Assembly (NCBI GenBank): GCA_019186985.1
Contig: JABARQ010000046.1
Coordinates: forward strand, 1-64,000
DNA from: Prosthecobacter sp.
GTDB taxonomy: Bacteria; Verrucomicrobiota; Verrucomicrobiia; Verrucomicrobiales; Verrucomicrobiaceae
Direction: 5' to 3'
Length of the DNA stretch: 64,000 nucleotides
In this document: positions 27,511 to 35,361 of the stretch, piece after piece
How positions within the stretch are numbered: the first letter of the stretch is position 1
How the letters are laid out: each line of letters begins with the position of its first letter
Program-made: the position numbers and the translations under genes
Notes under the pieces: model-generated
Databases searched by the model: none
What the model was told of the DNA's origin: nothing
What the model saw: only the letters and a program-made list of their open reading frames with translations

Positions 27511-28125
27511 TCAGGCGATCAGGAACAGACGGCCGATGAGCAGCTTGGAGAGCACTTCGGCGATGAGCAGGCCAAGGATGAAGGCCGTCACCGCACGGCC
27601 TCCGCGGACGTTGCAGCAATGGCTGAAGGACTTCCACATCAGCGCCACCATCCAGACCGTGCCGAGGAGCATCACCAGCGTTACCACAGCAAAGACGACG
27701 ACATCCGGGCTGTCCGTCGGCAGGCTGGGAATCTCACCCGGCTTCAGGCTGGTGAGGGCCTTCAGCAGCTCCTCGTTGAAGCGGTGAAAGCCCGGGGCGA
27801 GACAGGCGAGCGCCACCCCAAGCGTGGGCCAGCGCGCCAGCGCCTGCGTGCCGATCAGGTCGATGCTGCGAAAGGCGGACCTGGACACCAGCCTGCCCGC
27901 CGCCAGCAGCACCAGGGCGAGGCTGAGCCAGTCAATCAGTCCCTCCGCGACAAACAACCACCAGGGGCCGGCGCGGCCGACGTGAATGTCGAGCACTCCG
28001 TCGAAATGCAGCCCCTGTCTCGCACCGAGCAGGCCGACGGCGACAAGGATGGCCAGCCCGATCCCGAGGGCCTGGACGCCTGCGATGCGGTGGAAGGGGT
28101 GAAAAAGGATCTGGGGGAGCTTCAT
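27511..28125 (-). CDS. hypothetical multi-pass membrane protein
   Basis: The product is 204 aa with about five hydrophobic helices, including ALGIGLAILVAVGLLGA, DVVVFAVVTLVMLLGTVWMVALMW and VTAFILGLLIAEVLSKLLIG. No family named with certainty; a Yip1-like fold is possible. Its start overlaps the stop of the DUF2089 regulator (28122-28125), so the two are translationally coupled. It and the DUF1648 protein are the likely targets of that regulator. Confidence 0.65.
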   Translation of the reverse strand: MKLPQILFHPFHRIAGVQALGIGLAILVAVGLLGARQGLHFDGVLDIHVGRAGPWWLFVAEGLIDWLSLALVLLAAGRLVSRSAFRSIDLIGTQALARWPTLGVALACLAPGFHRFNEELLKALTSLKPGEIPSLPTDSPDVVVFAVVTLVMLLGTVWMVALMWKSFSHCCNVRGGRAVTAFILGLLIAEVLSKLLIGRLFLIA

Positions 28126-28421
28126 GGTGCGGAGTCAGGGGTTGACGAGGCTGTGTCAGCGGCGGCCTGAAGGCGGCTGATGACTTCATCGAGGCGGTTG
28201 CGCACCGTCGGGTAGCTGACCTTCATCAGAGCGGCCATGTCCTTGAGACTGCCGCTTGCCTTCACGAACTCGAGGATGAAGGCCTGGTCCTCCGCCGACA
28301 GGGAGGCGAGGGGCGGCAGCGGATACATGCCCTCGACCTCGGTTCCACAATGCTCACAGGCCAGCCGCCTGACCTGAAGCTGGTGATCACAGCTTGGGCA
28401 GAGAGTTGGGACACGCTTCAT
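28122..28421 (-). CDS. DUF2089-family transcriptional regulator
   Basis: The product is 99 aa. N-terminal zinc-ribbon (CPSCDHQLQ...CEHCG, Cys at about 8, 11, 22 and 25) followed by a helix-turn-helix-like half (FILEFVKASGSLKDMAALMKVSYPTVRNRLDEV), as in DUF2089 proteins. The start at 28421 is preferred because family members begin right before the CPxC pair; an upstream TTG at 28457 would add 12 residues encoded by the palindrome. It probably controls its own three-gene unit through the palindrome covering its start codon. The ligand or signal is unknown. Confidence 0.8.
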   Translation of the reverse strand: MKRVPTLCPSCDHQLQVRRLACEHCGTEVEGMYPLPPLASLSAEDQAFILEFVKASGSLKDMAALMKVSYPTVRNRLDEVISRLQAAADTASSTPDSAP

Positions 28422-28460
28422 TTGAATAAAGTTGAACACATGTTCAACTTTATTCAAATG
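28419..28460. promoter_or_regulatory. 42-bp palindrome over the DUF2089 gene start
   Basis: Two perfect 20-base arms (CATTTGAATAAAGTTGAACA and its reverse complement) flank a 2-base centre. The left arm, read on the minus strand, ends with the ATG of the DUF2089 regulator, so the element is either an operator for autoregulation or, in RNA, a 20-bp hairpin that hides the start codon. It is AT-rich in a GC-rich setting. Its tail toward the antiporter gene (stop at 28479) leaves only 18 bases, so it might also end that transcript. Confidence 0.8.
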
Positions 28461-28478
28461 AATTTTAAAATATGGAAA

Positions 28479-29750
28479 CTAAAGGAACCAAAAACACAGA
28501 AGCGCCACCAGGGTCGGGGCGAGGGCACCCAGGAAAAGGCCGAGGGGGCTGATGCCCTCGCCCCGGAAGGCTTCACTGGTTTGCAGGATGCCGACGCCGG
28601 CGGGATTCGGAGCGTTGGCGATGACCGTCAGGCCGCCACCGGTGACGGCTCCTGCGACGAGGGCGTATTTTAAATCCGGCGTGATGCCCTCCACCAGGCT
28701 GCCCAGGTAGGTGAGTGCGGCGTTGTCCGTGATGGCGGTCAGTCCGGTGGCTCCGAGGAAGAGCGTGATGCCGTCCATGCCGGCGATGAGCGGCTTGAGC
28801 CACCAGGACTGGAGCGAGCCGAGGGTCACGAGGCCGGCCAGGAAAAAGCCGACGAGCAGGCCTTCGCGCAGCTTCAGGTTGTCCTGATGCTCACGGGTGG
28901 CGGTGACCAGGCCCAGGAAGAGCATGAACACGCCGAAGAAGACATCCGGGTGATGGGCAAAGGCCACCACGGCGGCGAGGAAGAGCACATGCATCAGCGT
29001 CAGCCAGACGGGGATGCTCTGCTGAGCGTGGGCCTGGGGTTTTACGGCGAGGATTTCCTTCCGGAAAAGGGCGGCGACCAGGGCGGTGGAGGCGAGGCAG
29101 GCGATGGCGGCCTTCCACCCGAAATGGGTGAACATGAAGGCCGTGTCCCACTGCCATTTGGCCGCCACCATGAGCACCGGCGGAGCGGCAAAGTGGGTGA
29201 GCGTGCCGCCGATGGAGACATTGACGAACAGCAGGCCGAGGGTGGCGTAGGCAAGCCGGGGGCTGATGTCGCGGTCAAAATAACGGCGCTTCAGCAGGAT
29301 GGCCAGCAGGGTCATGGCCGCCGGTTCGGTGATGAAGGAGCCGAGCAGGCTGCCGAAGGACAGCGCGGAGACGTAGAAGGCCATGCTTTCCTGAAGCGGC
29401 AGGGCCCGGGCGATCAGGGAGATGAACGACTCCGCCAGCCTGACCACCGGCCGTGTGGCCGCCACGACCATGACGACGAGCACAAACTTCGGCTCCGTGT
29501 AGTTCAGGCTTTCGATGTAGTGAACGGCCTCGTGGACGCTGCCCTTCAGGGCGGCCACGCCTGCGAAAAGGGCGGCGGCCCAGAGGCCGAAGACAACCTC
29601 GGTTTCCGCCAGGAAATGCAGCAGGTTCTCCTGGACCGAGCCTTTTGGAAACTGATGCGCCCAATGGGCGAAGCGCTTCACTGAAAAGGTGTGCAGCACC
29701 GCAAGGGCAAAGAGGCTGGTGGCGAGAAGCTCGACAGGTGTGGCGGTCAT
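28479..29750 (-). CDS. putative Na+/H+ antiporter
   Basis: The product is 423 aa with about 11-12 membrane helices. Segments such as SFGSLLGSFITEPAAMTLLA, GGTLTHFAAPPVLMVA and the closing TGLTAITDNAALTYLGSLVEG resemble the putative Na+/H+ antiporter family (Na_H_antiport_3, related to the NhaD/ion-transporter group) with its helix-break TEP and TDNAA motifs. Acts in the inner membrane exchanging sodium for protons. Its start overlaps the stop of the Na+/Ca2+ antiporter gene by four bases, so the two form an operon for cation export. Confidence 0.8.
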   Translation of the reverse strand: MTATPVELLATSLFALAVLHTFSVKRFAHWAHQFPKGSVQENLLHFLAETEVVFGLWAAALFAGVAALKGSVHEAVHYIESLNYTEPKFVLVVMVVAATRPVVRLAESFISLIARALPLQESMAFYVSALSFGSLLGSFITEPAAMTLLAILLKRRYFDRDISPRLAYATLGLLFVNVSIGGTLTHFAAPPVLMVAAKWQWDTAFMFTHFGWKAAIACLASTALVAALFRKEILAVKPQAHAQQSIPVWLTLMHVLFLAAVVAFAHHPDVFFGVFMLFLGLVTATREHQDNLKLREGLLVGFFLAGLVTLGSLQSWWLKPLIAGMDGITLFLGATGLTAITDNAALTYLGSLVEGITPDLKYALVAGAVTGGGLTVIANAPNPAGVGILQTSEAFRGEGISPLGLFLGALAPTLVALLCFWFL

Positions 29751-30685
29751 GGGTGAGAGGCGTTCTGGTTCAAGGTCAGCAGGACGTAGGCGCCGTAGGC
29801 GGCGAGCAGGATGACGCCGCGCCAGCGGCGGAGCTCGCCGGAGCGGGAGGGCATGATCAGCAGCACGGTGAGCACCCCCCAGAGCAGGCTGGGCTGGACC
29901 TCCGGCAGGCTGACCTTGTAGGGCTGGATCAGGGCCGCCACGGAGGCGATGAACAGGGCGTTGAAGACGTTGCTGCCCAGGATGTTGCCGAGGCCGACAT
30001 CGTGATGGCCGCGCAGACGCGAGATCAGGGTGGTGGCAAATTCAGGCGTGCTGGTGGCCACCGCCACCACGACGGCCCCGACCACGAAGGGGCTCCAGCC
30101 CAGGGCTTCTGCGACCCCCTTGCCACCGGTCACCACGAGCTGCGCCGCAACCACCAGCACTCCGAGGCCGGCCAGCAGGAAAAAGCCGGGCTTGTAGGGA
30201 GGCTCCTGGCGGGCATGGGCGGGCTGCTTCCGGGCATGCGCCCTGGCCTGGCGGATCACCGCCCACAGCCAGGCAAAGAAGCCGGTCATGAGCAGGCAGG
30301 CGTCGAGGCGTGAAAACCAGCCGTCCTGGAGCAGCGCGTAAACGGCGCCGGGCACCAGCAGGGCCACCGTCCAGTCCCGCCAAAGGCCTTCACCCTCCGC
30401 CTTCATGCCCGAGGCGGCCAGGACCACCGCCAGCACGAGGGCGATGTTGACGACATTGCTGCCCAGGACGTCACCCAGGGAAATTTGTGGCAGCCCGCTC
30501 ATGGCGGCGTTCACCGCCACCAGCAGCTCCGGAGACGAGGTGCCGAAGGCGGCCACGGTGACGCCCACCACCGCCGTCGGCCAGCGTGCCCAGCGTGCGA
30601 GTCCGACGCCGCCCTTGACGAACCATTCGCCGCCAAACCAGGCCAGCAGGACGCCGGCCATGAGCAGAAGCACGGATGCAAGCAT
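29747..30685 (-). CDS. calcium/sodium antiporter (CaCA family)
   Basis: The product is 312 aa with ten helices in two inverted halves. Both signature alpha-repeats are seen: AAFGTSSPELLVAVNAAMSG with SLGDVLGSNVVNIAL, and VVVAVATSTPEFATTLIS with GLGNILGSNVFNALF. These carry the ion-binding acidic residues (GTSSPE, ATSTPE) and Asn of the SNxxN motifs. YrbG-like. It lies 18 bases downstream of a universal stress protein gene and overlaps the Na+/H+ antiporter gene, forming one cation-stress transcript. Confidence 0.92.
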   Translation of the reverse strand: MLASVLLLMAGVLLAWFGGEWFVKGGVGLARWARWPTAVVGVTVAAFGTSSPELLVAVNAAMSGLPQISLGDVLGSNVVNIALVLAVVLAASGMKAEGEGLWRDWTVALLVPGAVYALLQDGWFSRLDACLLMTGFFAWLWAVIRQARAHARKQPAHARQEPPYKPGFFLLAGLGVLVVAAQLVVTGGKGVAEALGWSPFVVGAVVVAVATSTPEFATTLISRLRGHHDVGLGNILGSNVFNALFIASVAALIQPYKVSLPEVQPSLLWGVLTVLLIMPSRSGELRRWRGVILLAAYGAYVLLTLNQNASHP

Positions 30686-30703
30686 GAGGGGGGAGGGAAG
30701 GGT

Positions 30704-31147
30704 TCAGCCACGCACCACCAGCACGCTGCACGGAGCCTGCCTGACCACTTTTTCCGCCACGCTGCCAAGCAGCAGATGACCCAGCCCCGTGCGGCCGTGG
30801 GTGGGCATCAGGATCACTCCGGCCTCCTCATCCGCCGCCGTCCGGCAGATCACGTCCGCAGGGTTCCCGGCACGCACGAGGACGGTCACGTTTTCCGGAT
30901 GGCTGAAGTGCTCCTGCACCAGGCTCCGCAACCTTTGTCCGGCGGCTTCCTCCGCCGCATGATGAAGCTCCGCCGTCTGGATGCGCAGACCCTCCAGGGC
31001 GGGCTCGGTCACATGCAGCAGCAGCACAGGGCCCTTTGTCTCACGCTGCCAGTCCGATGCGGCGCGGACGCCCGCCAGGGAGGCCTCGGAAAAGTCGGTC
31101 GGCACCAGGACCCTGCTCCAGAAACCGGGAATGGAAGTGGTGTTCAT
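30704..31147 (-). CDS. universal stress protein (UspA family)
   Basis: The product is 147 aa from the ATG at 31147 (an in-frame start at 31183 would add 12 unrelated residues). RVLVPTDFSEASLAGVRAA begins the fold, and the ATP-binding motif G-R-T-G-x-x-x-x-L-L-G-S-V-A is at the end (MPTHGRTGLGHLLLGSVAEK, then SVLVVRG). A soluble, nucleotide-binding stress protein. It leads the antiporter operon, suggesting coupling of ion transport to energy or osmotic state. Confidence 0.9.
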   Translation of the reverse strand: MNTTSIPGFWSRVLVPTDFSEASLAGVRAASDWQRETKGPVLLLHVTEPALEGLRIQTAELHHAAEEAAGQRLRSLVQEHFSHPENVTVLVRAGNPADVICRTAADEEAGVILMPTHGRTGLGHLLLGSVAEKVVRQAPCSVLVVRG

Positions 31148-31222
31148 GCATGGAACCATGAGGCCGCCCGCGACGGCGGGCAAGGCTTTCCGGCCTGGGA
31201 GGCCGCGTTGTGGAGGCTGGCG

Positions 31223-31792
31223 CTACAGCTCCGTGACCAGGTCGGGGATCCTGGCGTCGTGCGGCTCGCAGGGCACATCGGGCAGCAGCTGCATGTGGAA
31301 GCCGACGCCGACAAGCCGTGCGCGCATCCTTGGTTGGGCAAGCAGGCGGTCATAGTAGCCGCCTCCACGTCCCAGCCTGGCGCCGTCACGCGCAGAAAAC
31401 GCCAGTCCGGGGACCAGGATGACGTCCAGTTCCCCGATGTCGGCCGGTTCGCTGCCAGACGGTTCCCAGACTCCAAGGGGGCCGCGCCGCAGATCCTCCA
31501 CGCCAACCACCTCCACCGGGACGAGCCCAGCCTGGGCAACTTTGAAAAAAACGGTCCGCCAGCCATGGTTGCGCAGCCAGGGAAGGAAGGAGGTCACCAG
31601 GTCCGGCTCGTTGCGCAGGCCGCCAAAGAGGGCCGCCACGCCCGGCCGGGCCCAGAGATCCTCCCTGGCCTGGAGACGGCTCACCAATTGTTCGGACCAG
31701 CGCCGCAGCGTGCCCTCCGGCACCGCGCGAAACCTCTCCCGGATCGAACGCCGGACGGCCTCCTTGGTCCATGTGTCTGTCATTTCCGCCAT
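31223..31792 (-). CDS. 5-formyltetrahydrofolate cyclo-ligase
   Basis: The product is 189 aa from the ATG at 31792 (MAEMTDTW); another ATG at 31783 is possible. The signature GRGGGYYDRLL near the C-terminus and the substrate loop VPGLAFSARDGARLGRGGG match the MTHFS/YgfA family, which converts 5-formyl-THF to 5,10-methenyl-THF with ATP. The N-terminus TKEAVRRSIRERFRAV matches the usual first helix. It complements fhs in the one-carbon pool. It is divergent from the MBL-fold gene and ends 75 bases before the stress-protein start. Confidence 0.9.
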   Translation of the reverse strand: MAEMTDTWTKEAVRRSIRERFRAVPEGTLRRWSEQLVSRLQAREDLWARPGVAALFGGLRNEPDLVTSFLPWLRNHGWRTVFFKVAQAGLVPVEVVGVEDLRRGPLGVWEPSGSEPADIGELDVILVPGLAFSARDGARLGRGGGYYDRLLAQPRMRARLVGVGFHMQLLPDVPCEPHDARIPDLVTEL

Positions 31793-31916
31793 GATTCGTG
31801 CCGACAACCTGCGCCTCCCGGCCTCCGCTGCCAAGCTCCGTGACCGGGAAAATCGCGGTTGTCAGCAACCATGAACGGCCTTTTAGTTAAGAGCAGTCAG
31901 GCAATTCCCCGCCACG

Positions 31917-32891
31917 ATGATCCATGACCCCGCCCCTGACCACGGAGGGCCGGCCCTTCTCAGCCGCCCCAGGAGGAGCATCTTCTCCCGCCGTGAACGT
32001 GATGAAAACCGCATCGGCCTGCTTCCCACGGAAGGCTGGCGGCAGCGGAACCTTCAGTTTCTCGGCGAGGTGCTCATCCCCAGCATTCTCGCCCCCAGGA
32101 AGCCGGGACGCATCCCCGATGGCGGCCTGCCCCTTGCCGACGCGGACCAGCTCGGCGTCACCTGGCTGGGACACGCGGGCTTCTTTGCCCAGGTCGGAGG
32201 GGTCAACCTTGTCATCGACCCCAACTGGGCTCTCTGGCATGGACCGGTGAAACGCCTCCGCCATCCCAGCGTCTGGGCCAGCGACCTGCCGCCCATCGAC
32301 CTGGTGCTGGTCACCCATGCGCACTTCGACCACCTCCACCTGCCCAGCCTGCGCCGCATCGCCCACGGCCAGCCGGTCATCGTCCCCAGGGGCGTCGGCA
32401 CCGTGGTGAAACGCTGCGGCTTCGGGCAGATCGTCGAGCTCGACACCTGGCAGGGCGCGCAGTTTCGTGACCTCCACATCACGCTCACGCCTGCCCGGCA
32501 CTGGGGCGCCCGCATGATCCACGACACCCATCGCGGCTTCGGCGGCTACCTGATCCGCTCAGACGAACGAACTTTGTTTCATTGCGGCGACAGCTCGATG
32601 TTCGACGGCTTCCAGGAGATCGGCCGCCGCGCCGACATCGACCTCGCGCTCATGCCCATCGGCGCCTACCAGGCCCCCAGCGGCCGGCCCGTGCACATGA
32701 ACCCTGAGGAGGCCCTGGACGCCTTTGAAATGATGGGCGCACGCCACATGGTGCCCATGCATCACGACACCTTTCCGCTGGGCGGAGAACCGCTGCATGA
32801 GCCCGCCGAATGGCTGGCTCGCTCCGCCTGCCAACGCGGGCTCGACGCACGTGTCCGGCTGCTTCACGAAGGCGAGACGGCGCTCTATTGA
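31917..32891 (+). CDS. MBL-fold metallo-hydrolase, NAPE-PLD/UlaG-like
   Basis: The product is 324 aa. Metal-binding motif THAHFDHL at residues 133-140 (His134, His136, Asp138, His139), preceded by VTWLGHAGFFAQVGG and VIDPNW, with later metal ligands in TPARHWGAR and HCGDSSMFDGF, and a final VPMHHDTFPLGG. The layout fits NAPE-hydrolysing phospholipase D-like and UlaG-like MBL enzymes acting on phosphodiesters or lactones in the cytoplasm. No signal peptide. It stands alone between divergent and intergenic sequence. Confidence 0.85.
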   Translation: MIHDPAPDHGGPALLSRPRRSIFSRRERDENRIGLLPTEGWRQRNLQFLGEVLIPSILAPRKPGRIPDGGLPLADADQLGVTWLGHAGFFAQVGGVNLVIDPNWALWHGPVKRLRHPSVWASDLPPIDLVLVTHAHFDHLHLPSLRRIAHGQPVIVPRGVGTVVKRCGFGQIVELDTWQGAQFRDLHITLTPARHWGARMIHDTHRGFGGYLIRSDERTLFHCGDSSMFDGFQEIGRRADIDLALMPIGAYQAPSGRPVHMNPEEALDAFEMMGARHMVPMHHDTFPLGGEPLHEPAEWLARSACQRGLDARVRLLHEGETALY

Positions 32892-33069
32892 GCGTGCCGG
32901 ACCAGCCGCCTGGAGGTGGATGAGGCCCTGAACTCCAGGCTTCCATCCCGCCTGCCTGCTGATGCCGCGGCCGGCGACGGCCTGCCTAGCAAGCCGTGAT
33001 TTCAGCCTTGTCCTGAGGCGGCCTTTCTGATGCAATCACGGCTGTCGGACAACCCCGATCCCCCCCGCC

Positions 33070-33612
33070 ATGAAAATCAATGTTCATTGTCTCGTGGTTC
33101 GTACGGCGCTGGCCCTTGTGGCCGGCGCATCCCTTGGGGCCGCTCCTCTGCGTGCGGCTGATGACATCGAGAACCTCTTCAGGATGGGCCGCGCGGCCTA
33201 TTACAAGGGCGACCTCGAGCAGGCGCACCAGCTCCTGTCCATGGTGGAGGCGCAGAACCCCCGCCATCAGGAGACACGCATCCTTCTCGCCGACGTGCGG
33301 ATGAAGCTGCGTGCCACGGGCACCTCGCTGAAGAAGAAATACCAGGGGGTGATGATCTCCAGGATCGAGTTTGCCGACGTCACCCTGCAGGAGGCGCTGG
33401 AAGGCCTGCGCGCCCTGTCCAAGAATGCCAGCGGCGGCCAGGTGGTGCCGAACTTCATCGTCACCGACACGAAGGTCGCCGGCAACAAGGTGTCGCTGAA
33501 CCTGACCGACGTGCCGCTCACCACCGCCATTGACTATGTGGCGCGCGTGGCCGGTGCACGCGCCAGCTATGACCAGCACGCCGTCATGTTCACCAGCGCT
33601 GCCGGCGGCTGA
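33070..33612 (+). CDS. secreted TPR plus secretin/STN-like domain protein
   Basis: The product is 180 aa with a signal peptide (to about residue 30, ending PLRAA). Residues about 31-75 look like one or two TPR helices (LFRMGRAAYYKGDLEQAHQLL). Residues about 95-175 resemble a secretin N-domain/STN module: ISRIEFADVTLQEALEGLRALSKN and VSLNLTDVPLTTAIDYVARVAGAR. Such proteins accompany type IV pilus or secretin systems in Verrucomicrobia, but no pilus genes are here. Role unknown. Confidence 0.7.
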   Translation: MKINVHCLVVRTALALVAGASLGAAPLRAADDIENLFRMGRAAYYKGDLEQAHQLLSMVEAQNPRHQETRILLADVRMKLRATGTSLKKKYQGVMISRIEFADVTLQEALEGLRALSKNASGGQVVPNFIVTDTKVAGNKVSLNLTDVPLTTAIDYVARVAGARASYDQHAVMFTSAAGG

Positions 33613-33631
33613 GATGCGGGCTTCCGTGCGT

Positions 33632-33667
33632 GACATGGCGTGGGGTCGTTTTTTCCCACGCCATGTC
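33632..33667. terminator. 13-bp perfect inverted repeat between convergent genes
   Basis: GACATGGCGTGGG (33632-33644) pairs exactly with CCCACGCCATGTC (33655-33667) around a T-rich 10-base loop. It sits between the converging TPR/STN gene and the Ste24-like protease gene. No long U-tract follows the stem on either strand, so it could be a weak bidirectional terminator or an RNA end-protecting hairpin. Confidence 0.55.
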
Positions 33668-33693
33668 CATGGATGCCGGCCTGGGACGCCTTC

Positions 33694-34932
33694 TCAATCC
33701 CTGTTCAAAGCCGCCAGTCGTTCGGCCAGAGGCGGGTGGCTGTAATGCAGCCAGACCGCCAGCGGATGAGGCTGAGGGTGGCTCAGGTGGTCGTGGGAAA
33801 GTTTCCTGAGGCTGTCCATGAGCGGCCTGCCGCCGCCCATCGCCCTTCTGGCATAGGCATCCGCCTGAAACTCATGCCTGCGGCTGACAGCGAGTCCGAG
33901 CAGTCCTGTCAGGACGCCCAGCGGCTGGTAGAGGATGCCGAAAAGCACCAGTCCCATGCCGGCCGGCGTGCCCCGGACTCCGAATGCTGCGAAAAAGTCC
34001 GGTGACTTCAGCGCCCAGCCCAGCAGCGCGAGCATCAGCCCCATCTCCGCCAGTCCAAGCGCCAGGTTCACCGGCACATGGCGGCATTTGTTATGGCCGA
34101 TCTCGTGGGCGAGGATGGCCAGGATCTCCTCCTGTCCGTGGTTTTGCAGCAGGGTGTCAAACAGGGCGATCCTGCGCGTGCGGCCGAAGCCGGCGAAGAA
34201 GGCGTTCGCCTTGGAGGAACGGCGCGAGCCATCGACGATGCTCACCTCCTGAACGGGAAACTGCAGCCTCCCCGCCAGCTCCAGGATGGCCTCGCGAAGA
34301 GGGCCCGCCTCCAGCGGGGTGAACTTCAGGAACAGGGGCATCAGCACGCGAGGGGCGAGCCAGGTCATCAGCACGCTCACGGCCGCCAGGAACAGCCAGG
34401 CATGAAGCGGTGCCAGGGGTTCATGATGGAAAAGCCAGACCACGACCCAGGCCGCCGGCAGGCCGAGCACCGCCATGAGCGCGAGGCTTTTGAGGTGATC
34501 TCCGGCAAAGGTGCGCCAGGTCATGCGGTTGAAGCCGTGCCGCTCCTCCACGCCGAAGGTGTCCCAGGCGGCGAAGGGCAGGCCTAACAAGCTTTGTGCC
34601 AGCATCATCACGGCGATGACGATGACCCCGCTCGTGACGGGCCCCCATCCCAGCAGGTTCACCTCCGCCTGCAGGGTGCCAAAGCCTCCGCACCACCAGA
34701 AGAGAAGAAGCGCCGCCAGTCCGGTGGCTTCGCGCATCACATCCACCCGGGCCCCGTCCGAGATGTAGGCCTGCAGCTTCTCGCGAGTTTCCTCAGGGTA
34801 GGTGTCCTCCAGCTCCGGGGGAACCGGACGTCCCAGCCGCGCCAGGTTGAGCAGGCGCACCACCAGTTCGAGGTGGAAGACGCCGAGGACGGCGGCCAGG
34901 GCGGCGACAAACCAGGGGTTGGAAAGGTTCAT
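33694..34932 (-). CDS. M48 family zinc metalloprotease (Ste24/CAAX prenyl protease 1-like)
   Basis: The product is 412 aa from the ATG at 34932 (MNLSNPWF). Zinc motif HEIGH at 276-280, with the third ligand in EFQADAYARRAMGG. Several membrane helices precede the site, as in Ste24, with AWDTFGVEERHGFNRMTW typical of the family, and VSIVDGSRRSSKANAFFAGFGRTRRI before the zinc site. An integral membrane protease for misfolded or precursor proteins. It lies downstream of acpP but behind a strong terminator. Confidence 0.92.
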   Translation of the reverse strand: MNLSNPWFVAALAAVLGVFHLELVVRLLNLARLGRPVPPELEDTYPEETREKLQAYISDGARVDVMREATGLAALLLFWWCGGFGTLQAEVNLLGWGPVTSGVIVIAVMMLAQSLLGLPFAAWDTFGVEERHGFNRMTWRTFAGDHLKSLALMAVLGLPAAWVVVWLFHHEPLAPLHAWLFLAAVSVLMTWLAPRVLMPLFLKFTPLEAGPLREAILELAGRLQFPVQEVSIVDGSRRSSKANAFFAGFGRTRRIALFDTLLQNHGQEEILAILAHEIGHNKCRHVPVNLALGLAEMGLMLALLGWALKSPDFFAAFGVRGTPAGMGLVLFGILYQPLGVLTGLLGLAVSRRHEFQADAYARRAMGGGRPLMDSLRKLSHDHLSHPQPHPLAVWLHYSHPPLAERLAALNRD

Positions 34933-34959
34933 GGGGCGGGTGAGGCAGCCGGTGCCGGG

Positions 34960-34996
34960 CAAAACGAAACAAGCAGGCGGGGGACCGCCTGCTTGT
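34960..34996 (-). terminator. Rho-independent terminator of acpP
   Basis: On the minus strand ACAAGCAGGCGG pairs perfectly over 12 bp with CCGCCTGCTTGT across a four-base loop (34969-34996), then TTCGTTTTG follows. Located 30 bases after the acpP stop, it fits an intrinsic terminator that separates acpP from the protease gene. Confidence 0.75.
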
Positions 34997-35025
34997 GAAA
35001 TGGGTTTCGGGATGGATGCGCCGTG

Positions 35026-35265
35026 TTACTCGGCGTTCTCCTCGACGTAACGGACGACATCACCGACGGAGAGAAGCTTCTCGGCCTCTTCGTCAGGCAC
35101 GTCGATGCCGAACTCTTCTTCGAAGGCCATGACCAGCTCCACCGTGTCCAGGGAGTCAGCACCGAGATCCTCGATGAACTTGGCTTCCGGCGTCACCTGC
35201 TCAGGGTTCACGCCGAGCTGCTCGACGATGATGTCACGGACTTTGTCTTGGATGTTGTCTGCCAT
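35026..35265 (-). CDS. acpP: acyl carrier protein
   Basis: The product is 79 aa, acidic, typical ACP length. The phosphopantetheine attachment site is Ser38 in [20 protein letters not shown]. It carries acyl intermediates in fatty-acid synthesis in the cytoplasm. It is unusual here in standing alone: the usual fabD, fabG and fabF neighbours are absent. A strong hairpin terminator follows at once. Confidence 0.96.
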   Translation of the reverse strand: MADNIQDKVRDIIVEQLGVNPEQVTPEAKFIEDLGADSLDTVELVMAFEEEFGIDVPDEEAEKLLSVGDVVRYVEENAE

Positions 35266-35361
35266 AATGGGGAGGGGGATGTGCGGCGGAGAGGTAGCGG
35301 CTCGTTTTTCTTTGGCAAGAGCGAATTCGCGGATTTTTGACGGGGCTCAAACCCTTGTTTT

